From the NCBI RefSeq assembly GCF_020991325.1, contig NZ_JAJMLX010000014.1:1-34957 (forward strand): DNA of 34,957 nt. Direction: 5' to 3'. The notes beneath the pieces were generated by a model. That model worked only from the letters and a program-made list of their open reading frames with translations, searched no databases and had not been told where the DNA came from. The stretch is from Bordetella petrii (lineage in GTDB: Bacteria > Pseudomonadota > Gammaproteobacteria > Burkholderiales > Burkholderiaceae_B). Positions 1 to 6,366 of the stretch are shown piece by piece (the stretch's first letter is position 1; each line of letters begins with the position of its first letter). Made by a program: the position numbers and the translations under genes.

Positions 1-502
1 GCCAGGCTCTAGGTGTGCGCTGGCGAATATCTCTATCAACCGCGAGGAGGGACCGGGCCGGGGGCGCGGGCGCCGCGGCGGGCGCAAGTGGCGCGGGCGC
101 CGCGCCGTGTTCCTGGGCCAGCTGCCGTAGCACCGCGCAAATACGTTCGTACACGGCCTCGTCGGGCTCTTCCGAAGCGCGATAGGTGTCCAGTTGGCTT
201 TTCAGCACGTCTTTCGTTTCCAGGAAAATATCCACCATGTCCGCGCGCAGCGTCATTTCGCCACGGCGGATCTCGTCCAGCAGGTTCTCCAGAAGGTGGG
301 TGGTGCCCGCCAGATGCTGGAAACAGCCGAATGTCGCCGCGCCCCCCTTGATGGAGTGCGCAGCCCGGAAGATCGCATTCAACTGCTCGATGTCGGGCGC
401 GCCGACATCCAGCTGCAACAGCAGTTGTTCCATCTCGGCGAGCAGTTCGTCCGCCTCGTCGAAGAATGTCTCGTAGAACTGACTGAGATCCAGGCCGCTC
501 AT
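1..502 (-). CDS. cheA: Chemotaxis histidine kinase CheA, N-terminal part (runs off window)
   Basis: CheA autophosphorylates and passes phosphate to CheY/CheB at the chemoreceptor arrays. Only the first 167 codons are here, read from ATG at 500-502. They form the P1 histidine phosphotransfer domain: an acidic first helix (residues 5-30) followed by FRAAHSIKGGAATFG, with His49 as the phosphorylated residue. From about residue 135 the protein becomes an Ala/Pro-rich linker, normal between P1 and P2. The gene follows the CheY-like gene with a 28-bp gap and is the last visible gene of the flhDC-motAB-che run. The final 45 bases (about 5-50) use codons rare in this genome (AGA, ATT, GTT), unlike the rest; see findings. 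Kinase, CheW-binding and dimerisation domains lie outside the window. Confidence 0.93.
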   Translation of the reverse strand, partial: MSGLDLSQFYETFFDEADELLAEMEQLLLQLDVGAPDIEQLNAIFRAAHSIKGGAATFGCFQHLAGTTHLLENLLDEIRRGEMTLRADMVDIFLETKDVLKSQLDTYRASEEPDEAVYERICAVLRQLAQEHGAAPAPLAPAAAPAPPARSLLAVDRDIRQRTPRAW

Positions 503-530
503 AGACCGTACACCTTCCTTTCGAACTTGC

Positions 531-911
531 TCAGGCGCCCGGCTGCTCGCCGAGCAGTTCGGACGCCAATTCCACCAGCACGCCGGGGTCCAGCGGCTTG
601 TTCAGCCAGCCACACACCCCAAGGTCGCGCGCGGCACTTTTGCTTTGCCCGTCGTCTTCCGTGGTAAGCACCAGCACGGGCAGGTCCTGGTATCCCGGTT
701 CGTCGCGCAGGCCTTGTATCAGGGCCAGCCCGCCCATGACGGGCATGTTCCAGTCGCTGACCAGCATGTCCACGCGGTTGGCGCGCGCCAGTTCCAGGGC
801 CTGCTGGCCGTCACCGGCCGCCAGCACGCGCCAGCCCGCTTCCGTCAGGGCGGCCTGGACGATCATGCGCATCGTCGCCGAGTCGTCTGCCACCAATATC
901 GTTGCCGTCAT
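531..911 (-). CDS. CheY-like single-domain response regulator
   Basis: A 126-residue stand-alone receiver domain. The acidic pocket is D9/D10, the phosphoacceptor is D53 in VSDWNMPVMGG, the switch residue is T83 or T84, and the conserved lysine is K105 in LNKPL. There is no output domain, so it acts by protein contact, as CheY does at the flagellar switch, or as a phosphate sink. It starts 2 bp after the motB stop and lies 28 bp before cheA, so it is surely co-transcribed and likely takes phosphate from CheA. A second, canonical cheY commonly lies further downstream in related che operons but is outside the window, so I do not call this cheY itself. Confidence 0.9.
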   Translation of the reverse strand: MTATILVADDSATMRMIVQAALTEAGWRVLAAGDGQQALELARANRVDMLVSDWNMPVMGGLALIQGLRDEPGYQDLPVLVLTTEDDGQSKSAARDLGVCGWLNKPLDPGVLVELASELLGEQPGA

Positions 912-913
912 AA

Positions 914-1852
914 CTACCTTGCCGCCTCTGGCATGGGCGGCTGGGCCGCCAAAGACTCCGTGATTTCCCTGGTATCGCGCACGCTCAGATCGGCGGCCGC
1001 CGCGTTTTCCCGTTCGATCTGCTGCTGCGTGCGCCGGTTCAGCACTACCAGGCTGATACGACGGTTAACGGCCGCATACGGATCATCTTTAACCAGGCTC
1101 ATGCTGGACGACAGCCCCTGGATGCGCATCAGCTTGCCTTCCGCCATGCCGCCCGCCACCAGTTCCTGCCGCGAAGCGTTGGCCCGGTCGGCCGAGAGTT
1201 CCCAGTTGCTGTAGGCCCGCTCGCCACGCGCGTACTGCGTGGCGTCGGTATGGCCGGCGATGCTGAGCTTGTTCGGAAGCTCGTTCAGCACCGGTCCCAA
1301 CTCGCGCAGGATGTCGCGCATATAGGGCTGCACTTCGGCGCTGCCGGTGGCGAACATGGGGCGGTTCTGGTTATCCACGATCTGGATGCGCAGGCCCTCG
1401 GTGGTCATGTCGATGAGCAACTGCGGCCGGAAGTTCCTGAGCACCGGGTTTTCTTCCAGCATGTTATCCAGCCGGCGCTTCAGGCGCTCCAGCGCATGGC
1501 GGTCGCGCCGCTCGCTGTCGGAAAGCACTTCGGCCTGCACCCGGTTGCCATCGGACTTGCGCACATCGCCGTCGTCGCGCAGCGGATCCTGCCCGCCCCC
1601 GGGGATGGCGCTGGTCTCGGCCGAGAACTTGGGCCCGCCGGTCAGCGCCACATGCAGCGGCATGCGGAAGTATTCGGCAATGCTGCGCAGTTCTTCCTTC
1701 GGCACGATGGCAATCAGCCACATCACCAGGAAGAACGCCATCATGGCGGTAATGAAGTCGGCGTAGGCAATCTTCCAGCTGCCGCCATGGTGCGCCCGCC
1801 GCGGCGTGCGCTTGCGGCGGATAACCACCCGGTGATTGTTCAACGAGCTCAT
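914..1852 (-). CDS. motB: Flagellar motor stator protein MotB
   Basis: MotB anchors the stator to peptidoglycan and carries the proton-binding aspartate. The 312-residue protein has a basic cytoplasmic N-terminus, one membrane segment at about residues 30-50 (YADFITAMMAFFLVMWLIAI) with the essential Asp at position 32 as in E. coli, a plug/linker, and a C-terminal OmpA-like domain (about 150-275). In the latter GHTD (200-203), NWELSADRA (216-224) and NRRISLVVLNR (263-273) match the peptidoglycan-binding signature. It starts 11 bp after the motA stop, the usual motAB pairing, and ends 2 bp before the CheY-like gene. Confidence 0.97.
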   Translation of the reverse strand: MSSLNNHRVVIRRKRTPRRAHHGGSWKIAYADFITAMMAFFLVMWLIAIVPKEELRSIAEYFRMPLHVALTGGPKFSAETSAIPGGGQDPLRDDGDVRKSDGNRVQAEVLSDSERRDRHALERLKRRLDNMLEENPVLRNFRPQLLIDMTTEGLRIQIVDNQNRPMFATGSAEVQPYMRDILRELGPVLNELPNKLSIAGHTDATQYARGERAYSNWELSADRANASRQELVAGGMAEGKLMRIQGLSSSMSLVKDDPYAAVNRRISLVVLNRRTQQQIERENAAAADLSVRDTREITESLAAQPPMPEAAR

Positions 1853-1863
1853 GGGCCGCCCCG

Positions 1864-2739
1864 TCAGGCGCGGCCAGTGGCCGCCGACTTGGCCTGGCGC
1901 ACGTGCTCTTCCAGTTCACCGAACGAAGGACGCACTGCCGAGAACAGCACCTTGCGGCCGAATTCCACTGCCAACTGGGGCGGGTAGCCATTCATGCTGG
2001 CCAGCAGCGTTACCTTGATGCATTCCAGCACCTTCACGGATTCGGATGTGCGGCGTTCCAGGCGCGAGGCCAGCGGCGCCACGAAACCGTAGGCCAGCAG
2101 CACGCCCAGGAACGTGCCCACCATGGCCTTGGATATCAGGTCGCCCAGCACGGCGGGCGGCTGGTCCACCGCGCCCAGCGCCTTGATCACGCCCAGCACC
2201 GCAGCCACGATGCCGAAGGCCGGCAGCGCGTCGGCCACCTGTTGCAAGGCGTGGCAAGGCACGTCGCGTTCGTGGCGGTAGGTCTCGATTTCTTCATCCA
2301 TCAGCGTCTCGATCTCGAACGAGCTCATGTTGCCGCTGATCATGATGCGCAGGTAATCGGTGATGAACTCCATCAGCTTGGCATCGCGCGCGATGCGCGG
2401 ATAGTCGCTGAAAATGGCGCTGGACTGCGGGTCTTCGATGTGCGACTCGATGCTCATCAGGCCTTCGCGACGCGCCTTGTTCAGCAGCACATACAGCAGC
2501 GCCATCAGCTCCATGTACACGTCTTTGCTGTACGGCGAGCTTTTGATGGCCTGGGGCAGCGCATGCCGCATCAGCATCAGCGACTTGCGGCTGTTGCCCG
2601 CCAGGAAGGCGCCCAATGCGGCCCCCGCGATCAAGGTCAATTCAAAGGGCTGGTACAGCGCACCCAGGTGTCCGCCCAATCCGATAAAGCTGCCGATCAC
2701 CGCGACAAGCACTACCGCATAACCAATAACAATCAACAC
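1864..2739 (-). CDS. motA: Flagellar motor stator protein MotA (GTG start)
   Basis: MotA forms the ring of the proton-driven stator around MotB. The 291-residue protein has two N-terminal membrane segments (about 2-20 and 32-50), a large cytoplasmic loop, and two more segments around residues 170-225. The loop charges that contact FliG are conserved at E. coli numbering: R90 in KARREGLMSIES and E98. The proline-containing motif LPAFGIVAAVLG is present. The start codon is GTG (2737-2739), preceded by a fair AGAGG ribosome site about 7 bases upstream. It follows flhC after about 120 bp and is tightly linked to motB. Confidence 0.97.
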   Translation of the reverse strand: MLIVIGYAVVLVAVIGSFIGLGGHLGALYQPFELTLIAGAALGAFLAGNSRKSLMLMRHALPQAIKSSPYSKDVYMELMALLYVLLNKARREGLMSIESHIEDPQSSAIFSDYPRIARDAKLMEFITDYLRIMISGNMSSFEIETLMDEEIETYRHERDVPCHALQQVADALPAFGIVAAVLGVIKALGAVDQPPAVLGDLISKAMVGTFLGVLLAYGFVAPLASRLERRTSESVKVLECIKVTLLASMNGYPPQLAVEFGRKVLFSAVRPSFGELEEHVRQAKSAATGRA

Positions 2740-2789
2740 ATTGGGCCTCTGCCATCGAGTCTAGAATTGGCGACAATGATCTCCCGCAT

Positions 2790-2811
2790 ACCCGTTTGTA
2801 AAAACACGGGT
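2790..2811 (-). other. Small inverted repeat between flhC and motA
   Basis: ACCCGT (2790-2795) and ACGGGT (2806-2811) form a 6-bp stem with a 10-base A/T-rich loop in the 122-bp gap between flhC and motA. No T-run follows on the minus strand, so it is not a convincing terminator. It could be a weak RNA hairpin or a protein site. I found no convincing sigma-28 promoter for motA here. Confidence 0.25.
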
Positions 2812-2861
2812 TACGGGGAGTTTTCAGGGGCTTTTGGCCTGTTTAGGGCCGGCGGGATGGT

Positions 2862-3446
2862 TCAGTGGCGAACCGCGGCCGGCACCTTGGGCGCTGCGGC
2901 GCGCTGCCCGGCGCGGGCCTTGGCCGCGGCGCGGGTCTTGCCGGCGCGAGGTGGCGGACGGCAGATTGCGCACACGAAATCCCCTTGCGGATCATGCGCA
3001 TGCGCGATGAAATGGCCGCCGCACTGGCGGCACGGCGACAACTGCAGCATGCCGCTGTCGAAAAACCGCACCAGCATCCAGGCCCGCGTGAAGCTCAGCA
3101 CAGGCTCGTCGGCCTGCCCTTCCACGCCAGCATGTTCCAGGTACAGGCGATAGGCGTCGATCGTGGCGCGTATGCCGCGGCTGGCGGTGCGCGTGTTCAG
3201 GAACGAGTACACGTTGTAGAACAGCGATGAATGAATATTCGGCAGCCAGGTCATGAACCAATCTACCGAGAACGGCAGCATGCCTTTCGGTGGCGAGCAG
3301 CCGCGGATCTCGCGGTACAGCCGGGACAGCCTGTCGTGGCTGAGGCAGGTCTCGGCTTCCAGCACCTGCAGGCGCGCGCCCAGCGAGATCATGGCGCTGG
3401 CCAGGAGGATATCGTCGGCCTCCTGGGAAACACTTTTGGTAGCCAT
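2862..3446 (-). CDS. flhC: Flagellar master regulator subunit FlhC
   Basis: FlhC with FlhD forms the FlhD4C2 activator of class II flagellar genes. The protein aligns throughout with E. coli FlhC: QEADDILLASAMISLGARLQ, then PPKGMLPFSVDWFMTWLPNIH, then LTRAW-like SFTRAWMLVRFFDSGMLQLS. The four zinc-ligand cysteines are in CRQCGGHF and CAIC. I chose the start MATKSVSQEA (194 residues) because it matches the E. coli N-terminus. An in-frame ATG at 3459-3461 overlaps the flhD stop as TGATG and would add five residues; neither has a clear ribosome site, so translation is probably coupled to flhD. The C-terminus ends in a K/R/A/P-rich tail after the second CxxC. Confidence 0.95.
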   Translation of the reverse strand: MATKSVSQEADDILLASAMISLGARLQVLEAETCLSHDRLSRLYREIRGCSPPKGMLPFSVDWFMTWLPNIHSSLFYNVYSFLNTRTASRGIRATIDAYRLYLEHAGVEGQADEPVLSFTRAWMLVRFFDSGMLQLSPCRQCGGHFIAHAHDPQGDFVCAICRPPPRAGKTRAAAKARAGQRAAAPKVPAAVRH

Positions 3447-3460
3447 GGCAGCGCGGGGCA

Positions 3461-3784
3461 TCAGGCCAGTTGCTCGACCGGCTGCTTGGCCAGCAGGATC
3501 GTCGCGTGGGCTTGTTGCAATGCGCCGCCCAGAACGTCCTGGGTCAGGGCCGACAGCAGGCTGTAATCGTCGAAGCGGAAGCGGCACAGCAGCGAGCTGG
3601 AACTGGCAAGCTTCACCAGTTGGGCCGGCGACAGGCGCATCAGGATATCGGCAACTTCATTGCTGAAACCCAGGCGGAACGTCGACGCCGCATAATCGTC
3701 GCGCAGCATGCGTTGAGCCAGCAACAGATACGAAAGGTTGACTTCCCGAATGTCAGCAAGTAAAGAACTGTCCGCGGTATGCAC
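3461..3784 (-). CDS. flhD: Flagellar master regulator subunit FlhD (GTG start)
   Basis: FlhD partners FlhC at the top of the flagellar cascade. The 107-residue protein matches E. coli FlhD across its length: an MHT-like start, then [31 protein letters not shown] and [18 protein letters not shown]. The start is GTG at 3782-3784, with TAGGAG about 9 bases upstream, and this start also fits the family's N-terminus. Its stop overlaps or nearly abuts flhC. It is read away from a long AT-rich control region shared with fliA, where its expression is presumably set. Confidence 0.95.
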   Translation of the reverse strand: MHTADSSLLADIREVNLSYLLLAQRMLRDDYAASTFRLGFSNEVADILMRLSPAQLVKLASSSSLLCRFRFDDYSLLSALTQDVLGGALQQAHATILLAKQPVEQLA

Positions 3785-4120
3785 GCTTGTGACTCCTAAA
3801 GGCTTGAAATGCCAGCGATTTGGCCGTTGGCGGTATCGGCCCGGTCCCCCGAAGGCAGGCCTTGCTCTCGATACAACATGTATCTGTTAATACCAAGATG
3901 CATGCAATCTACCATGCAAACTGTCAGGATTTATGACATTCATATCCAATTGTGGATTATTTTCTGACATTTGGCATAAAAGATACATTATGGTTACATT
4001 TTGAGCAATAAACTGCTCGGGAAATTCGTAAACAAACACTTAAAACCTTTCGTTTTTATACGAATGAAATGGCGTTTTTTGCCGACAATCTTGGCTTGAT
4101 CGAGACGTCGACAGAGATGC
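3785..4120. promoter_or_regulatory. Divergent flhDC / fliA control region with several dyads
   Basis: This 336-bp gap separates divergent flhD and fliA and is far richer in A+T than its surroundings, especially 3870-4090. It holds several inverted repeats: GATACA-ACA-TGTATC (3870-3884), TGCATG-N8-CATGCA (3899-3918) and TTCGT-N6-ACGAA just after 4045. On the minus strand a weak sigma-70-like pair, TTGCTC-N17-TATCTT, faces flhD. No coding sequence is evident. In Bordetella the flhDC (frlAB) promoter is repressed by BvgA, but I found no clear BvgA heptamer pair. Promoter and operator positions are therefore inference. Confidence 0.55.
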
Positions 4121-4861
4121 ATGCCCTACGCCGATGACAGCCTGGTTCGGTACGCGCCGCTAGTCCGCAAGCTGGCGCTGCAGTTGCTGGCGCGGCTACC
4201 CGCCAGCGTCCAGCTCGACGACCTGGTGCAGGCCGGCATGATCGGCCTGCTGGACGCCGCCCGGCGCTACCAGGAAACACCCGACGCCCAGTTCGAAACC
4301 TATGCCACCGCCCGCATCCGGGGCGCCATGCTGGACGAGCTGCGCAGCCAGGATTGGCTGCCCCGCAGCGTACGCAGCAAAAGCAAGCGCATCGAAGCCG
4401 CCATCCAGCAGAAGGAACAAGAGCTGATGCGCCCGCCCTCCGAGCGCGAAATCGCCGACGCGCTGAACGTGCCCCTGGACGAATACCAGGACATGCTGAA
4501 CGACGCGCGCGGCATCCAGATCCTGCACTACGACGACCTGGGTCCCGGCGATGGCGAGGCGCGCGGCTGGCTGGACACCCCGGCCGATACCGCCGGGGAT
4601 CCGCTGGCATCCCTGCTGACCGGCGACCTGCGGCGCGCGCTGGTCAAGGCCATCGAGGCCCTGCCCGAGCGCGAACAACTGGTGCTGTCGCTGTGCTACG
4701 AGCAAGGCCTGAACCTGAAGGAAATCGGCGCCGTGCTGGACGTGACCGAAGCACGGGTGTGCCAGTTGCGCAGCCAGGCCACGGCCCGCATCCGCGCCCG
4801 GCTGAAAGAAGGCGCCTGGCACGAATTGCCGGACGAAGCCCAACTGGCCCAGGTGCTGTAA
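4121..4861 (+). CDS. fliA: RNA polymerase sigma factor FliA (sigma-28)
   Basis: FliA directs RNA polymerase to late flagellar promoters. The 246-residue protein aligns with E. coli FliA: RYAPLVRKLALQL, then RLPASVQLDDLVQAGMIGLL (region 2.1-2.2), RIRGAMLDELRSQDWLPRSV (2.3-2.4 and 3.0), a region 3 around residues 85-135, and region 4 from EALPEREQLVLSLCYEQ to LNLKEIGAVLDVTEARVCQL (helix-turn-helix contacting -35). The ATG at 4121 has only a weak GAGA upstream. It is read divergently from flhD, and the fliC gene with a matching sigma-28 promoter lies directly downstream. Confidence 0.97.
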   Translation: MPYADDSLVRYAPLVRKLALQLLARLPASVQLDDLVQAGMIGLLDAARRYQETPDAQFETYATARIRGAMLDELRSQDWLPRSVRSKSKRIEAAIQQKEQELMRPPSEREIADALNVPLDEYQDMLNDARGIQILHYDDLGPGDGEARGWLDTPADTAGDPLASLLTGDLRRALVKAIEALPEREQLVLSLCYEQGLNLKEIGAVLDVTEARVCQLRSQATARIRARLKEGAWHELPDEAQLAQVL

Positions 4862-4874
4862 CAACTTTGCGGCC

Positions 4875-4888
4875 ATTTATCGATAAAT
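4875..4888. promoter_or_regulatory. Perfect 14-bp palindrome upstream of the fliC promoter
   Basis: ATTTATCGATAAAT is a perfect palindrome in the fliA-fliC gap, ending 16 bp before the sigma-28 -35 element. It has no T-run after it, so it is not a typical terminator. Its position suits an operator for a regulator of fliC, but this is inference from placement and symmetry only. Confidence 0.4.
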
Positions 4889-4904
4889 CTGGCGGCAACC
4901 GCAC

Positions 4905-4931
4905 TTAAGTTGACGATGGCCTCGCCGTTAC
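4905..4931 (+). promoter_or_regulatory. Sigma-28 (FliA) promoter of fliC
   Basis: TTAAGTTG (4905-4912), an 11-bp spacer, then GCCGTTAC (4924-4931). Each half matches 6 of 8 positions of the enterobacterial sigma-28 consensus TAAAGTTT-N11-GCCGATAA, and the spacing is exact. Transcription would start near 4938, giving a leader of about 80 bases before the fliC start at 5016. Confidence 0.8.
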
Positions 4932-5015
4932 CCAGGGCAGCGGGGCATGAAACCCCGCGGAGTGGGCGGCCTGGCTGCCCGGTTTGAAGAAGCCTTTCTC
5001 TCTTGGGAGCTATCC

Positions 5016-6137
5016 ATGGCTGCTGTTATCAACACGAACTACTTGTCGCTGGTTGCGCAAAACAACCTGAACAAGTCCCAATCCGCTCTGGGTTCCGCCA
5101 TCGAGCGCCTGTCGTCCGGCCTGCGCATCAACAGCGCCAAAGACGACGCCGCCGGCCAAGCCATCGCCAACCGCTTCACCGCGAACGTGCGTGGCCTGAC
5201 CCAGGCTGCCCGCAATGCCAACGACGGCATTTCGCTGGCGCAAACCACCGAAGGTGCGCTGACCGAAGTCAACAACAACCTGCAGCGTATCCGTGAGCTG
5301 GCGGTTCAAGCCTCCACCGGCACGAACTCGCAGTCGGACCTGGACTCGATCCAGGCTGAAATCACCCAGCGCCTGGGCGAAATCACCCGCGTGTCGGAAC
5401 AGACCCAATTCAACGGCGTCAAGGTTCTGGCCAAGGAAGGCACCATGACCATCCAGGTCGGCGCCAACGACGGCGAAACGATCGACATCAACTTGAAGCA
5501 GATCGATGCCGACACGCTGGGCCTGGATTCGCTGAGCATCAATGGTCCGAAGGGCACGCAAGTCGCATTCGGCACCACCGGCACCGCTACCATCTCGGGC
5601 GCGGACAACACCGGCGAATCGGTTGCCGTCACCGCTGGCGACGTAAACATCGTGAACGCCGACGGCACGGCGGCCGGCTACTCCGCAGCAGATCTGATCC
5701 AAGACGACAATGGCAATTGGTTCGTCAAGGGCACGGATGACGCCGGCACAACCGCGTACTTCGCCGCTCAGGTCTCGGTGGCCGACGCCACCGCCGGCGC
5801 TACCGCCGCCGCCCCGACGGCCACCATTACCATCGATGAAACCAAGCCGATCTACGAATCGACCGTTGATCCGCTGGCCGCCATCGACAAGGCCCTGTCC
5901 GACGTGGACAACCTGCGCAGCGACCTGGGTGCCATCCAGAACCGCTTCGAGTCGACCATTGCCAACCTGAACAACACGGTCAACAACCTCTCGGCCGCTC
6001 GTTCGCGTATCGAAGATGCCGACTACGCCACCGAAGTGTCCAACATGACCAAGAACCAGATCCTGCAACAAGCGGGCACCTCGGTTCTGGCTCAGGCCAA
6101 CCAAGTGCCGCAAACGGTACTGTCGCTGCTGCGTTAA
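5016..6137 (+). CDS. fliC: Flagellin FliC
   Basis: Filament subunit exported through the flagellar type III apparatus and polymerised outside the cell. It has 373 residues from ATG 5016, with GGGAG at 5005-5009 as ribosome site; the longer in-frame start at 4947 is rejected because MAAVINTNYLSL is the standard flagellin N-terminus. Residues 1-175 hold the conserved coiled-coil D0/D1 domain (LSSGLRINSAKDDAAGQAIA, then NDGISLAQTTEGAL). Residues about 175-285 are the variable surface domain, short and rich in Gly, Thr, Ala and Asp. Residues about 290-373 are the C-terminal D1/D0 part (ARSRIEDADYATEVSNM to the end LSLLR). The surface Ser/Thr residues are possible glycosylation targets for the downstream enzyme. 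Confidence 0.98.
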   Translation: MAAVINTNYLSLVAQNNLNKSQSALGSAIERLSSGLRINSAKDDAAGQAIANRFTANVRGLTQAARNANDGISLAQTTEGALTEVNNNLQRIRELAVQASTGTNSQSDLDSIQAEITQRLGEITRVSEQTQFNGVKVLAKEGTMTIQVGANDGETIDINLKQIDADTLGLDSLSINGPKGTQVAFGTTGTATISGADNTGESVAVTAGDVNIVNADGTAAGYSAADLIQDDNGNWFVKGTDDAGTTAYFAAQVSVADATAGATAAAPTATITIDETKPIYESTVDPLAAIDKALSDVDNLRSDLGAIQNRFESTIANLNNTVNNLSAARSRIEDADYATEVSNMTKNQILQQAGTSVLAQANQVPQTVLSLLR

Positions 6138-6177
6138 TCCGCCAGCGCGGCATAGGGGCGGGTCTCCGCCTCTGTTC

Positions 6178-6207
6178 AAAGCCCCCGACACAATCGGGGG
6201 CTTTTTT
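6178..6207 (+). terminator. Rho-independent terminator of fliC
   Basis: AAAGCCCCCGA (6178-6188) pairs perfectly with TCGGGGGCTTT (6194-6204) around a 5-base loop, followed by a run of T. It lies 40 bp after the fliC stop. Confidence 0.95.
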
Positions 6208-6366
6208 GCCTTGGGCAGGCAGCCATAGGCACAGCATGGACAAGGCGGTTTCCCAGCTCCTCGGGGTTCGCAAGAAAAGCGCCGGCTTTCCGGGCTTCAC
6301 CCCGGTATTGCGCCGCCACCCCTGCCATTAAGCTTGCGACACCCTCCCTCCCCTTATCCCAACAGC

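Noticed and set aside
2740-2861. A sigma-28 promoter for motA as in E. coli
   Set aside because: A TAAA is present on the minus strand, but no GCCGATAA-like -10 occurs at the right spacing; motA is probably transcribed from flhDC.
1903-3153. A 416-codon plus-strand open frame across motA and flhC
   Set aside because: Antisense to clear motA and flhC, with no domain and a His/Arg-rich composition.
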